A stretch of DNA of 64,000 bases, from positions 186,001 through 250,000 of the forward strand of contig JAHHHM010000003.1 in assembly GCA_019359355.1 (NCBI GenBank), in the 5' to 3' direction. Origin of the DNA: Microcoleus vaginatus WJT46-NPBG5. GTDB lineage: Bacteria > Cyanobacteriota > Cyanobacteriia > Cyanobacteriales > Oscillatoriaceae. Positions within the stretch are counted from its first letter, which is position 1; each line of letters starts with the position of its first letter. The translations under genes and the position numbers were made by a program. The notes under the pieces were generated by a model, which made no database searches, was not told where the DNA came from, and saw nothing but the letters and a program-made list of their open reading frames with translations. Below, in pieces: positions 35,669 through 44,621 of the stretch.

Positions 35669-36066
35669 CTTGGCTCAAATTTAGACAAATTCTATTATCC
35701 CCTGCTGTCATCCTTGCGTTAGATCCGCCATGACAACTCATCGCGTAAAGCTCTATCCCTAGGGAGAGTTTGGTGATCCCTATCCGCGCAGACTCTTGAC
35801 GGCTGAGGTAAAATTAAGCGAAACTTACCAAAGACTGACGTATACTCACAATCAAATAAAGATTTTTGTTAAGTTTTGACTTGTTGTTAAACAATTCGTC
35901 AAAACAAACTTAACAACAAACCAGGCAAGTTATCAAAAGCATCTTCAGACGGCACCCCCTCCTTCTTCCCTGGTAGGAGAGATGTCAGAGGACTCAGAGG
36001 GTTTCCACCTCCGTCCGTGGCCGGGTGATTTCGTCTAGTCAGGAACTTAGAGGGTCACCCAAACGC
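35669..36066. other. 398-bp divergent region upstream of DUF2997-ycf35
   Basis: No gene is visible. It contains the AT-rich hairpin at 35868-35914 and must carry the promoters of bioU (leftward) and DUF2997-ycf35-ferredoxin (rightward). A frame from 36025 extends the DUF2997 gene upstream by 14 residues of low conservation and is not preferred. Confidence 0.4.
35868..35914 (+). promoter_or_regulatory. Extended AT-rich hairpin upstream of DUF2997-ycf35-ferredoxin
   Basis: GTTTTGAC (35873-35880) pairs perfectly with GTCAAAAC (35898-35905); inside, TTGTT (35881-35885) pairs with AACAA (35890-35894) around a 4-nt loop. GTTAA and TTAAC extend the outer stem with a small bulge. It lies about 150 bp before the DUF2997 start. 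It could be an operator or an attenuator; the sequence does not tell which. Confidence 0.45.
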
Positions 36067-36276
36067 ATGGAAACGCTAGAGTTTGTGATTTATCCGGATG
36101 GCCGAGTGCAGGAAAAAGTAACCGGCATTGTGGGCGCATCTTGCGCGGAGGTCACTGCCGCAATTGAAGCCCAACTCGGACACGTGCTCTCTGTAGAGCA
36201 AACCTCTGAATTTTTTGCCCAAACAGTTCACCAGTCGGCGACGGCAACCGCCCAGACGACTTTTAGCGAGTGGTGA
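36067..36276 (+). CDS. DUF2997 protein
   Basis: The product has 69 residues from the ATG at 36067 (METLEFVIYPDGRVQEKV). It matches the short DUF2997 family: a beta hairpin with YPDGRV followed by an amphipathic helix (ASCAEVTAAIEAQLG). The family is regularly found before ycf35 and a ferredoxin in cyanobacteria. Its molecular role is unknown. Ends 51 bp before ycf35. Confidence 0.8.
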   Translation: METLEFVIYPDGRVQEKVTGIVGASCAEVTAAIEAQLGHVLSVEQTSEFFAQTVHQSATATAQTTFSEW

Positions 36277-36327
36277 AATTTTTCCGTTTAGCTCAGGTTG
36301 ATTTACTTATTTACTTAGGAAAAAACA

Positions 36328-36714
36328 ATGTCACACTTTAGCCAAATTAAAACCCAAATCCGCAATTTGACCTCCTTGGAGGCCGCTTTAACCGATTTAG
36401 GGATTGACTGGAAAGCCGGCCCTAAAGAAGTGCGAGGCTATAAGGGACAAACCTACAACGCTGAAATTGCCATCGAACAAAACAATGGGTACGATGTGGG
36501 CTTCAGCTGGAATGGCCAAGAATACGAACTGGTTGCTGATCTACAGTTTTGGCAGCAAGCTTGGTCTGTGGATGGGTTCATTAATATGGTGTCACAGCGC
36601 TACGCTTACCATACCGTTGTGAATGAAACCGCAAAGCAAGGCTTCCAAGTGTCTGAACAGCAAAAAAATGAAGATGGTTCTATCCGCCTAGTGCTGCAAC
36701 GCTGGAGTGCCTGA
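36328..36714 (+). CDS. ycf35: Ycf35 (DUF1257) protein
   Basis: The product has 128 residues. It matches the Ycf35/DUF1257 family of cyanobacteria and red-algal plastids: MSHFSQIKTQIRNL at the start, WKAGPKEVRGYKGQT and YAYHTVVNETAKQGF. Function is not established. Its stop codon TGA overlaps the ATG of the ferredoxin gene by one base, so the two are translationally coupled and may act together. Confidence 0.9.
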   Translation: MSHFSQIKTQIRNLTSLEAALTDLGIDWKAGPKEVRGYKGQTYNAEIAIEQNNGYDVGFSWNGQEYELVADLQFWQQAWSVDGFINMVSQRYAYHTVVNETAKQGFQVSEQQKNEDGSIRLVLQRWSA

Positions 36715-37172
36715 TGTCAGACTTTTCTGCACCGGCAGACACCCAAGAACCTGAAAGGTCGGGGCTGGAACCGGAGTTAGGAGGTGCTTTACGCAATGGC
36801 CCGGAACGTTCCGGTTTTGAGCCGGAACTTGGCGGTGTCTTGCGGCAAAAGGGCGTCTATGTCGATGAAATTACTTGCATCGGCTGTAAGCATTGTGCTC
36901 ACGTCGCCCGCAACACTTTCTACATTGAACCCGACTATGGCCGCTCTCGCGTGGTTCGTCAAGATGGCGATTCCGAAGAGTTAATTCAAGAAGCCATCGA
37001 CACCTGTCCGGTTGATTGCATTCATTGGACTGATTATACGGAAATTAAACAACTTGAAGAAGAGCGGAAATATCAGGTTATCCCCGTTGTGGGATTTCCC
37101 ATCGATCATGCGGTCATTGCGAGTAACCGACGCCGGCAAAAACTGGATAAACGGCGCAAATCTCAGCAATAA
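36714..37172 (+). CDS. 4Fe-4S ferredoxin with duplicated N-terminal segment
   Basis: The product has 152 residues. A single 4Fe-4S cluster is predicted: CIGCKHC plus the distal Cys of CPVDC. The core region about 45-105 is the ferredoxin fold; the C-terminal 40 residues are basic. The first part has an internal tandem duplication: PERSGLEPELGGALRNG is followed by PERSGFEPELGGVLRQK, encoded by two diverged 51-bp copies (about 36751-36852). Cyanobacterial homologues usually lack this repeat, as far as I recall. It is the last gene before a strong terminator and forms an operon with DUF2997 and ycf35. Electron partner unknown. Confidence 0.88.
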   Translation: MSDFSAPADTQEPERSGLEPELGGALRNGPERSGFEPELGGVLRQKGVYVDEITCIGCKHCAHVARNTFYIEPDYGRSRVVRQDGDSEELIQEAIDTCPVDCIHWTDYTEIKQLEEERKYQVIPVVGFPIDHAVIASNRRRQKLDKRRKSQQ

Positions 37173-37191
37173 AAGCCGAAGATATACAAAT

Positions 37192-37213
37192 AAAGCCCGC
37201 AGCTGCGGGCTTT
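37192..37213 (+). terminator. Rho-independent-type terminator after the ferredoxin gene
   Basis: A perfect 22-bp palindrome starts 20 bp after the stop codon: AAAGCCCGCAG is mirrored by CTGCGGGCTTT, followed by a T-rich stretch. The GC-rich stem and oligo-T after it make this the clearest terminator in this part of the window. The A-run on the left lets it act in both directions for the convergent YiaA/B gene. Confidence 0.88.
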
Positions 37214-37278
37214 AAATATTTCTATAAACCTTTAACCCTTTTACCAATAAACCCTTCCGGGCTGAGTAAGTAGAGGTG

Positions 37279-37566
37279 TTATTTTAAAGGATGATGTTCT
37301 ACGAGTAATTTTTCAACTCTGGCTTCATCAATGCGAGCTGCAAGTCGTTTCGTTTCATGCTCATCTCGCACTGTTTTCGCTAAGCTGAGGGTGGAACCAA
37401 CAGTAAATACTAAACCCATGCCCATGTAGCTTTTCACCCAGCCATCTACAGGTAAGTACAGGATGCCGGCACCCGTCGCCCCAACGGATATAATAAACGA
37501 TGCCCATGCCTGAATCACCCAAGCGGCACTATGTGTTTGATGAGAACCCGTATTTAATGGTTGCAT
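37279..37566 (-). CDS. YiaA/YiaB two-helix membrane protein
   Basis: The product has 95 residues. Two hydrophobic segments at about 15-36 (AWVIQAWASFIISVGATGAGI) and 47-65 (YMGMGLVFTVGSTLSLAK) make up the YiaAB two-helix domain. The C-terminus is charged and helical (VRDEHETKRLAARIDEAR). Function unknown. Convergent with the ferredoxin operon. Confidence 0.8.
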   Translation of the reverse strand: MQPLNTGSHQTHSAAWVIQAWASFIISVGATGAGILYLPVDGWVKSYMGMGLVFTVGSTLSLAKTVRDEHETKRLAARIDEARVEKLLVEHHPLK

Positions 37567-37985
37567 AGCCCTGTCGCCTCCAGCGAAACTTAAATTTCCA
37601 GCGCAAATTTATTTGAATCAAATATAGGATTTGAGAATCAGGAAACTTTTTCTTTCAGGGACAGTTTTCATAATTGGCACTGTTTATACATCCCTTTGAA
37701 GAAGATTAGGGGCCTTTAACTTGTGTAAGGCTTGTGGCGATTGAGCAAGTGGCACAAGGGCAGAAGAATTATATAAAAATTAGATTATTTGTACAAAAAT
37801 AATTACTATTTTTTTCGCAAATGTGGATGGTGGAAGCCCCAACTTCAGGAAAGCAAGTTAGGGGTGCAAGAGTATGTGCGCCCAAATCAACCTAGACGGG
37901 AGCAATTAAGCTTTTTATCTAATTCCCCTGAGCAAATTAGATATACGCTAGCTTATCAAAGAAAGGATGGAGGCAAATTATTTGC
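37567..37985. other. 419-bp region upstream of the hybrid kinase
   Basis: No gene supported. A 66-codon frame (37789-37989) overlaps the kinase start and has no protein-like features. The purine-rich AAAGGATGGAGG at about 37962-37973 is the ribosome-binding site of the kinase gene. The rest is AT-rich and must contain two divergent promoters. Confidence 0.45.
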
Positions 37986-40667
37986 ATGAACCCTAGCTCA
38001 GACAAACCCCACCAAAGCTTTCAACTTAGTATTCGCCACCGATTGAGTCTGCTGTTTGGTGCACTCGTGACTCTTAACTTGATGGCTGTAGGGATTGGGG
38101 CAATGGCGCTTAACCAGGCAGTCAGTGCCAGCTCCTTGAGCACGCGGATTGCCTCACAACGGGGAAACGTTTTTAAACTGGCCTATTTGGCCAATACTCG
38201 CAGCACTCAAACCAACCCCCAGAATCGAGCTGCCCTGAGTCGGGAAATGAAAGACGAAATTGAGCAGTTTGAAACGTTGTTAAGTGCATTGCATCAGGGT
38301 TCAGCTGAATTGAACGTCCCTGCCATCACCGATCAAACCGTGCTGGTTCAGTTAGGCAAAGTTGAAGACACCTGGCAGATTTATAGGCCCAATTTAGAAG
38401 AATATCTAACCGCTACCCCAGATGCAGAGGAGGGCTATCTTCAAGCCATTAATAATCTGGGCACTTTCTTAGCGAACCAGTTGGATACTGTGGCAAATTC
38501 CCTGGATCGGCAGTCAGCCGACAGCGCTGTTCGGGATCAGTCTTTATTATTACTGGGGCTGATCGTAAGTTTGCTGGCAAGCGGGATCGCCTTTTTCATG
38601 GTGTCTCAAATTTCTCGCGCTCTCAGCCGATTGACTCATACAGCCCGACAGATGGGGGGCGGCGATTTGAAAGTGCGGGCGCTGGTGGCATCTTATGACG
38701 AGGTTGGCATCTTGGCCAACACCTTAAATGTAATGGCAGAACAGATCGACAATCTGCTGAAGGGAATGGAGGCACGAAGCACTGAATTAGCAGATACCTT
38801 GGCGAATTTAGGTGCGATTATTGATAACTTAGCGGATGGTTTGCTCGTGATCGATCCTGCCGGCAAAATAGGCCGGTTTAATCCCGCACTTCTGGCGATG
38901 TTTGGTTTACCAGAAGTTGATTTGAAGGGTAAACACTGCCTGGAGTTGTCGAGAACTGAGGTGGTAGAACTGGTTGAACAAACGCGGGGACGCCCCAGAG
39001 AAGTGTTTACGGCAGAGTTGGAACTGGCGGAAGGCCGGTTGGGCCAAGCCTTGGCAACTGGCATTTACAAGAATTTTCATGATCCTGCTAACGAAAGCGG
39101 GCCGGCAGCCGATGAGCGTTTAAAGTTAGGCACTCATTTTATCGGTTCGGTGATTTTGATCCGCGATATTACCGCAGAGAAAGAAATTGACCGCATGAAA
39201 ACGGATTTTATTTCCACAGTTTCTCATGAACTGCGGACCCCTTTAACATCCGTTCTGGGATTTGCCAAAATTATTAAGAAAAAACTGGAGGAAGGCGTAT
39301 TTCCTTTAATTCAATCTGAGAATGGGAAAACTCAAAAAAACATTAGACAGGTAAGAGAAAATATCAGCATTATTGTGTTAGAAGGGGAGCGGTTGACTTC
39401 GCTAATCAATGATGTTTTGGATATTGCGAAGATGGAAGCCGGCAAAATAGAGTGGCAAATGCAGCCGGTTTGTATAGCGGAAATTATTGAACGTGCGTTT
39501 TCGGCGACATCCTATCTGTTTCAGCAAAAACAACTAGAAAAAGTTTTAAATGTAGAAAAAGAATTGCCAGAAGTAGTAGGAGATCGGGATCGGCTGATTC
39601 AGGTAATGATTAATTTAATTTCCAATGCTGTAAAGTTTACCGAAGCCGGCTCCGTGACTTGTACCGCCAGCCGGCACCATCATGAGATTATTATTAACAT
39701 CATTGATACCGGCATCGGCATTGAACCCAATGATTTAGAGAAAGTTTTTGAGCGATTTAAGCAGGTCGGGGACACCCTGACTGACAAACCGAAGGGAACG
39801 GGTTTAGGATTGCCGATTTCCAAGCAGATCGTCGAACATCATGGCGGGAAAATTTGGGTGGAAAGTCAGTTGGGTATGGGAAGTCAATTTTCATTTTCTT
39901 TACCTATTGGTTCCCGCACGAATGCCGAGATTGAAAAAATTAATATTGACACCCTTGTTAGGCAATTAAAACATAGCTTTGTCCAAACAACACCCTTGCC
40001 GACAGAACATCATAAAACGATTCTCGTTGTTGATGATGAAGCACATATTCGCCAACTACTAAGACAGGAACTAGAAGCCGAAGGTTATGAAGTTTGGGAA
40101 GCTACAAATGGAATGGATGCTATTTCTCAGGTGAAAGTAAAAAAACCTGATCTAATTATTTTAGATGTCATGATGCCTCAAATCAACGGATTTGATGTGG
40201 CGGCTGTCTTGAAAAATGACCCACAGACAATGGGCATTCCCATCGTAATTTTATCAATTATTGAGGATAAAGATCGCGGCTACCGGCTGGGAATTGATCG
40301 CTATTTTACAAAGCCGGTTAATACAGAAGACTTGCTGAAAGAAATCGGCCTACTCATCTCCCAAGGAATGTCTAAAAAGAAAGTTTTAGTAGTAGATGAA
40401 GATGCCTCAACTGTAAGGATTTTAGCTGATATGCTGCAAACCAAAGGATACAGCGTCGTCGAAGCCTTTAATGGCCCAGAATGCATTGAAAAAGCATTAT
40501 CTACCAAACCTGATATGATTATTGTAGATTCTCTATTCTCGCAACAACACGACCTAGTTAAAACCTTACGATTTAAAAACGGACTAGAAAACGTTTTCTT
40601 CCTGTTACTAGCCAGTGGAGAAGCAGAAAAAGGACTCCAGAATCACCCCCCTCAAGATCATCCATAA
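37986..40667 (+). CDS. Hybrid histidine kinase with two receiver domains
   Basis: The product has 893 residues. The first membrane helix is at about 22-45 and the second at about 190-210; the periplasmic region between is helical. A HAMP domain (about 212-265) and a PAS domain (about 275-390, IIDNLADGLLVIDPAGKIGRFN) follow. HisKA has His414 in STVSHELRTPLTS, and the ATPase has NLISNAVKFT, DTGIGIEP and GTGLGLPI. Receiver 1 has Asp727 in ILDVMMP. Receiver 2 has Asp848 in IIVDSLF but stops after about 97 residues, without the conserved Lys of the fifth strand. A response regulator follows 134 bp downstream. Signal unknown. Confidence 0.93.
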   Translation: MNPSSDKPHQSFQLSIRHRLSLLFGALVTLNLMAVGIGAMALNQAVSASSLSTRIASQRGNVFKLAYLANTRSTQTNPQNRAALSREMKDEIEQFETLLSALHQGSAELNVPAITDQTVLVQLGKVEDTWQIYRPNLEEYLTATPDAEEGYLQAINNLGTFLANQLDTVANSLDRQSADSAVRDQSLLLLGLIVSLLASGIAFFMVSQISRALSRLTHTARQMGGGDLKVRALVASYDEVGILANTLNVMAEQIDNLLKGMEARSTELADTLANLGAIIDNLADGLLVIDPAGKIGRFNPALLAMFGLPEVDLKGKHCLELSRTEVVELVEQTRGRPREVFTAELELAEGRLGQALATGIYKNFHDPANESGPAADERLKLGTHFIGSVILIRDITAEKEIDRMKTDFISTVSHELRTPLTSVLGFAKIIKKKLEEGVFPLIQSENGKTQKNIRQVRENISIIVLEGERLTSLINDVLDIAKMEAGKIEWQMQPVCIAEIIERAFSATSYLFQQKQLEKVLNVEKELPEVVGDRDRLIQVMINLISNAVKFTEAGSVTCTASRHHHEIIINIIDTGIGIEPNDLEKVFERFKQVGDTLTDKPKGTGLGLPISKQIVEHHGGKIWVESQLGMGSQFSFSLPIGSRTNAEIEKINIDTLVRQLKHSFVQTTPLPTEHHKTILVVDDEAHIRQLLRQELEAEGYEVWEATNGMDAISQVKVKKPDLIILDVMMPQINGFDVAAVLKNDPQTMGIPIVILSIIEDKDRGYRLGIDRYFTKPVNTEDLLKEIGLLISQGMSKKKVLVVDEDASTVRILADMLQTKGYSVVEAFNGPECIEKALSTKPDMIIVDSLFSQQHDLVKTLRFKNGLENVFFLLLASGEAEKGLQNHPPQDHP

Positions 40668-40801
40668 TCGATGATGTCTGCATCTCACCATCAATCTCAT
40701 CTGCGTTTCACCTACGGAATCTGCGCTTAAAAATCTTAATCTTTGCAACGACAGATTTAACAAAGCAGCTAAAATCAACTCACACTTCGCCCAAAAAATA
40801 T

Positions 40802-41179
40802 ATGTCAAAAAAAATATTAATTGTAGATGATGAGCCGCATATCAGGATTCTCCTAGAACAAACTTTAGAAGAACTCGAAGATCAAGGTGTAGAATTGCTC
40901 ACAGCAACCAATGGAGAAGAAGCGCTTGAAATTATCCAGTCTGAAAAACCCGAACTTGTTTTTCTTGATGTAATGATGCCTAAAATGAATGGCTTTGAAG
41001 TATGCGATGCCGTTAAAAATAAACTGGAAATGCAGAATATTTACATTATTATGCTAACAGCCAAAGGTCAAGAATTTGACAAACAAAAAGGCAAAGAAGT
41101 TGGGTCTGATTTATATATGACAAAACCATTCGACCCTGATGAAGTTCTTGAAAAATCGAAAACAATTTTAGGACTATAA
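40802..41179 (+). CDS. Single-domain response regulator (CheY-like)
   Basis: The product has 125 residues, a lone receiver domain. It has the acidic pair in VDDEPH, the phospho-acceptor Asp in LVFLDVMMPK, Thr in MLTAKG and Lys in MTKPFDP. There is no output domain, so it acts by protein contact or as a phosphate shuttle. It follows the hybrid kinase whose second receiver is truncated, so it may take over that step; this is an inference. Confidence 0.93.
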   Translation: MSKKILIVDDEPHIRILLEQTLEELEDQGVELLTATNGEEALEIIQSEKPELVFLDVMMPKMNGFEVCDAVKNKLEMQNIYIIMLTAKGQEFDKQKGKEVGSDLYMTKPFDPDEVLEKSKTILGL

Positions 41180-41181
41180 AT

Positions 41182-41219
41182 TTTTAACAAATTTAAAAAT
41201 TACAAGAATTAATTCTTGT
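41182..41219. terminator. Two inverted repeats between convergent genes
   Basis: AATTTTTA pairs with TAAAAATT across a short loop (about 41179-41200), and the perfect 18-bp palindrome ACAAGAATTAATTCTTGT spans 41202-41219, overlapping the modA stop codon. Both are AT-rich. They lie at the end of the convergent response-regulator and modA genes and may stop transcription from either side. Confidence 0.5.
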
Positions 41220-41991
41220 CAACCCTTAAATAACCAGCTTTTTCAAGCTTATCTAAAGCTTTTTTGCTCGATAAGAATTGGATAAAGTCTTGAGCATAAG
41301 GGATATTTTTACTACTTTTAATTACCATTACCTGATAGACAAAAGAAGAATGAGAATTTTCAGGCGCGACTGCTACAATTTTAATTTTATCTGATGAGCG
41401 TGTGTCTGAACGATAGACAATGCCGGCATCTGCTTTTCCCGCTGCAACATCTTTAACAAGCTGAAGCGAATATTCGCCAAAAACTCCTTTCTTTTTCACC
41501 TGCTCGAAAATTTTAAAGAAGGTTAAAACTTCTTTGGTATAGATTCCAGTTTGTGTGTTTTCTGGTTCTCCCATCGCCACTTTTTTGACTCGATCACTGA
41601 TTAAGTCTTGGAATTTTGAGATGCCGGTGGAATTTTTAGGCGTAATCAAGACCACTTGATTTTTTATAAAAGGTTGAGGGTAATTATCAAGTACCAACCC
41701 TTGGGATTTTAAAGTCTTAATTACTTTTGGATTATTTGTAACAAAAATATCGACGGGTGCGCCTTGTTGAATTTGTTCTTGCAAGAAGCTGGCACCGCCA
41801 GTGTTATAAGTAACCGTAACGTTCGGTTTTTTTTGAGTGTAAAGTTCGCTAACTTCGAGGATAGTTTCTTTTAAACTTGGGTTGGCAGAAATCGTGAGTG
41901 CTACGGGTTTAGCTTGTTCAGTACAACCGGCTAAACACAGACAGAAAATAGCGATCCAGCTAATTAAAGTTAGAATTGGTGTTCTTTTCAA
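41209..41991 (-). CDS. modA: Molybdate-binding periplasmic lipoprotein ModA
   Basis: The product has 260 residues. The signal has a lipobox LAGC, with Cys23 as the lipidated residue. The mature protein is a type II solute-binding fold: LTISANPSLKETILEVSELY, GGASFLQEQIQQGAPVDIF (the ModA signature, with Ser residues for oxyanion binding), VALITPKNSTGI-like segment and GKADAGIVYRSD. It should bind molybdate or tungstate outside the inner membrane. No permease (modB) or ATPase (modC) is in the window, so its transporter is encoded elsewhere. Confidence 0.88.
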   Translation of the reverse strand: MKRTPILTLISWIAIFCLCLAGCTEQAKPVALTISANPSLKETILEVSELYTQKKPNVTVTYNTGGASFLQEQIQQGAPVDIFVTNNPKVIKTLKSQGLVLDNYPQPFIKNQVVLITPKNSTGISKFQDLISDRVKKVAMGEPENTQTGIYTKEVLTFFKIFEQVKKKGVFGEYSLQLVKDVAAGKADAGIVYRSDTRSSDKIKIVAVAPENSHSSFVYQVMVIKSSKNIPYAQDFIQFLSSKKALDKLEKAGYLRVDKN

Positions 41992-42162
41992 AGCAACTCC
42001 GTAAAGTTATCTATCTGTGACGCAGTAAGATTGTAGAAGCAAAGTATCAGATATTTAGCAAAAATGGAGCGGGGGCGAGTAAAGCGTGAAATTTAAAACC
42101 GGCACCTCTCAATTTCAGACTAAACTCGCCCCAATATCCCAAATTTTGCTTTTTATTCACAT

Positions 42163-43374
42163 CTAAATACAGAATTTTTCAACACAGCGCACAAAAATTT
42201 CTACCCCCATTCCTAGGGCAGTTTCATCAAAATCAAAACGGGGATGGTGGTGTGGATACGCTAAATTTTTTGACAAGTTTGCTGAACCCAGGAAGAAGTA
42301 GCAACCGGGCAATTCTTGCAGGAAGAAAGACATATCTTCACCGCCCATTGTTTGGCATTCTGGAACGATGCCGGCAGGCGTTTCTACCACTGAGGCTGCA
42401 ACAAAACGCACTAATTCTGCAATCGCAGCATCATTAATCACCGGCGGATACAACCGCACATATTTGAGTTCATAAGTCGCGCCGTGACTATTACAAACAC
42501 CGGCAATGATTTGCTCAAGTCGCTGGGGAAGGTGTTCGCCCAAAGCTGGGTTGAAATAGCGCACGGTTCCGCTTAATTGGGCGCTATCAGCAATCACGTT
42601 CAGTGCAGTGCCGGCCTGAAATTTCCCAACTGTAACCACTGCGGATTCTAACGGATTTACATTCCGCGCCACAATCGTTTGCAAGGCATTTACAACTTGA
42701 GATGCCACCAATATTGAATCAATTGTTTGATGCGGCATTGCCCCATGTCCGCCTTTGCCCTGAATCGTGCAGTAAAAACACTCGGTTGCCGCCATCAACG
42801 CGCCGGTGCGAACGCCCACTGTACCGAGGGGAAGGTTGTTCCACAAGTGCAAGCCAATGATGGCGTCTGCATCCGGATTTTTTAGCACACCGGCTTCAAT
42901 CATCGGCTTTGCGCCCCCCGGTCCTTCCTCTGCCGGCTGGAAAATAATCTTAACTGCGCCGGCGAAATCTTGCCGATGTTGCGATAGATAGTAGGCTGTA
43001 CCGAGGGCAATTGCCGTGTGTCCATCATGACCGCAGGCGTGCATCATGCCATCATGCTGCGATTTGTAGGGCACCTCGTTTTCTTCTTGAACCGGCAGTG
43101 CATCCATATCCGCCCGAATTGCCAGCACTTGACCGGGTTTGCCACTATCTATTGTGGCGACAATGCCGGTGTGTGCGATGCCGGTTTCATGATCTATTCC
43201 CCATTCCCGCAACTTTTGCGAGACAAACTCCGCTGTTAACTTTTCTTTGAAAGCAAGTTCTGGCTGTTGATGCAGCCGGCGACGCCACTCGACTAATTGT
43301 GGTTGCAGTTCATAAATAGCCGGTCGCAGTTGGGAGAGATTAACGGAAGTTGGAGTAATAGAGGGAGCAATCAT
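42163..43374 (-). CDS. M20 family metal-dependent amidohydrolase
   Basis: The product has 403 residues. Metal ligands are clear: IRADMDALPV, the CGHDGH motif after MMHA, and Glu pair in FQPAEEGPGG. The lid domain is at about 195-305 with KGGHGAMPHQTID, and the end has PHHHPRFDFDE. Family members hydrolyse N-acyl amino acids (hippurate, N-acetyl-amino acids, IAA conjugates). The substrate cannot be predicted. It is cytoplasmic and stands alone. Confidence 0.92.
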   Translation of the reverse strand: MIAPSITPTSVNLSQLRPAIYELQPQLVEWRRRLHQQPELAFKEKLTAEFVSQKLREWGIDHETGIAHTGIVATIDSGKPGQVLAIRADMDALPVQEENEVPYKSQHDGMMHACGHDGHTAIALGTAYYLSQHRQDFAGAVKIIFQPAEEGPGGAKPMIEAGVLKNPDADAIIGLHLWNNLPLGTVGVRTGALMAATECFYCTIQGKGGHGAMPHQTIDSILVASQVVNALQTIVARNVNPLESAVVTVGKFQAGTALNVIADSAQLSGTVRYFNPALGEHLPQRLEQIIAGVCNSHGATYELKYVRLYPPVINDAAIAELVRFVAASVVETPAGIVPECQTMGGEDMSFFLQELPGCYFFLGSANLSKNLAYPHHHPRFDFDETALGMGVEIFVRCVEKFCI

Positions 43375-43412
43375 TGTGTCACTTGTTACAAAACTCTTTC
43401 TATTTTACCAAT

Positions 43413-43520
43413 ATTTACATTTTAAGAGGTGTGGGTTTATTAACGCAGAGCGCAGCACATTTTGGGCTTTTTCTGGATAATTTAAATTAAATTTTAAACA
43501 TCACCACGAATAAAGAAGCA
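43413..43520 (+). repeat. Duplicated leader of the pentapeptide-repeat genes, copy 1
   Basis: The 108 bp before the first pentapeptide gene (from atttacattttaagaggtgtg) recur before the second gene at 44801-44909 with scattered differences. Both genes therefore duplicated with their promoter or leader. Confidence 0.85.
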
Positions 43521-44621
43521 ATGGCATCCAACTTACAGCCTAAAGAATTGAGAGAAAGCTTAGAAAAGTGGACACAAGCAGAAAATGAAGGACAAGAATT
43601 TAATCTAACCGATGAGCAGCTACATTGGGAAATTTACGATTTGCTGGGTGTTGAAAGATTAACGCCAGAAATTGTGGAAGCTTTGATGTTGTTGCTAGAT
43701 GCAAGCGATCAATTTCAACCCGTGCAGCTATTCAAGCGTCTGGAAGATTTTTATCTGCGGTGGTGCGATGGGGAATTTATTGACGCGCCGGCAGAAAATT
43801 TACCTCAGAAAAAGATGCGGTTACTAAAAGAGCAACTGGAACCGCAACAGTTAGGACAGCGGCAGGTAGACATTTATGCCGGCTTGAATGTCATGATTTT
43901 GCTTTTAGAGTTGCATCGCTACGCTCTACCAAAAGCTCGCCTAAAAGATGAAATCGCCTTTTATCCCTGCGGTCAAGTAGACACTGAAGGTTTTGATAAT
44001 CAGCGATTGCTTCGCATCATCAGCTACAGCAATTGTTTTAGCGTGGGAGTATTCAACACAATAGTTGGTAAATTCCTCTCTAGCGCAAATCTCATTGGCG
44101 CAGACCTCCATAGCACAGACCTCAGTGAGGCAAACCTCAGAGGCGCAAAACTCATTCGAGCAAACCTCAGTGAGGCAAATCTCATTGGCGCAGACCTCTA
44201 TAGCGCAAATCTCATTCGCGCAGACCTCACTCGCGCAAAGCTTAGTCGCGCAAACATTAGTTGCCCAAACCTCAGTCGCGTAAACCTCAGTCGCGCAAAC
44301 CTCTACTACGCAGACCTCTTTCGCGCAAACCTCACTGAGGCAAACCTCATTGGCGTAAACCTCATTAAGGCAAACCTCAGTGGCGCAAACCTCAGTGGCG
44401 CAAATCTCAGTCGCGCAAAACTCATTCGCGCAAAACTCCATTACGAAGCAAACCTCAGTGGCGCAAACCTCAGTGGCGCAAACCTCAGAAGCGCAATACT
44501 CATTTGCACAAACCTCGAAAACATTACCTGGAATGAAAATACGAAGTGGGATGATGTGCACGGGTTGGAGAGTGCAGAGAATACACCGGCAGCCTTAAAG
44601 CAACAGTTAGGACTGAGGTGA
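43521..44621 (+). CDS. Pentapeptide-repeat protein, copy 1
   Basis: The product has 366 residues. The N-terminal 175 residues are a globular domain (LTDEQLHWEIYDLLGVERL, MRLLKEQLEPQQLGQRQVD) of unknown fold. About 190-330 is a right-handed quadrilateral beta-helix of A(N/D)LxxA pentapeptides, encoded by a 15-bp periodic sequence. The end is a cap module ENITWNENTKWDDV ... ALKQQLGLR. Pentapeptide proteins vary widely in role; some mimic DNA. A paralog with a shared leader follows 289 bp downstream. Confidence 0.93.
   Translation: MASNLQPKELRESLEKWTQAENEGQEFNLTDEQLHWEIYDLLGVERLTPEIVEALMLLLDASDQFQPVQLFKRLEDFYLRWCDGEFIDAPAENLPQKKMRLLKEQLEPQQLGQRQVDIYAGLNVMILLLELHRYALPKARLKDEIAFYPCGQVDTEGFDNQRLLRIISYSNCFSVGVFNTIVGKFLSSANLIGADLHSTDLSEANLRGAKLIRANLSEANLIGADLYSANLIRADLTRAKLSRANISCPNLSRVNLSRANLYYADLFRANLTEANLIGVNLIKANLSGANLSGANLSRAKLIRAKLHYEANLSGANLSGANLRSAILICTNLENITWNENTKWDDVHGLESAENTPAALKQQLGLR

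Noticed and set aside
37789-37989. 66-codon frame upstream of the hybrid kinase
   Set aside because: TTG start, no ribosome-binding site of its own, contains the kinase's purine-rich ribosome-binding site and overlaps the kinase start.
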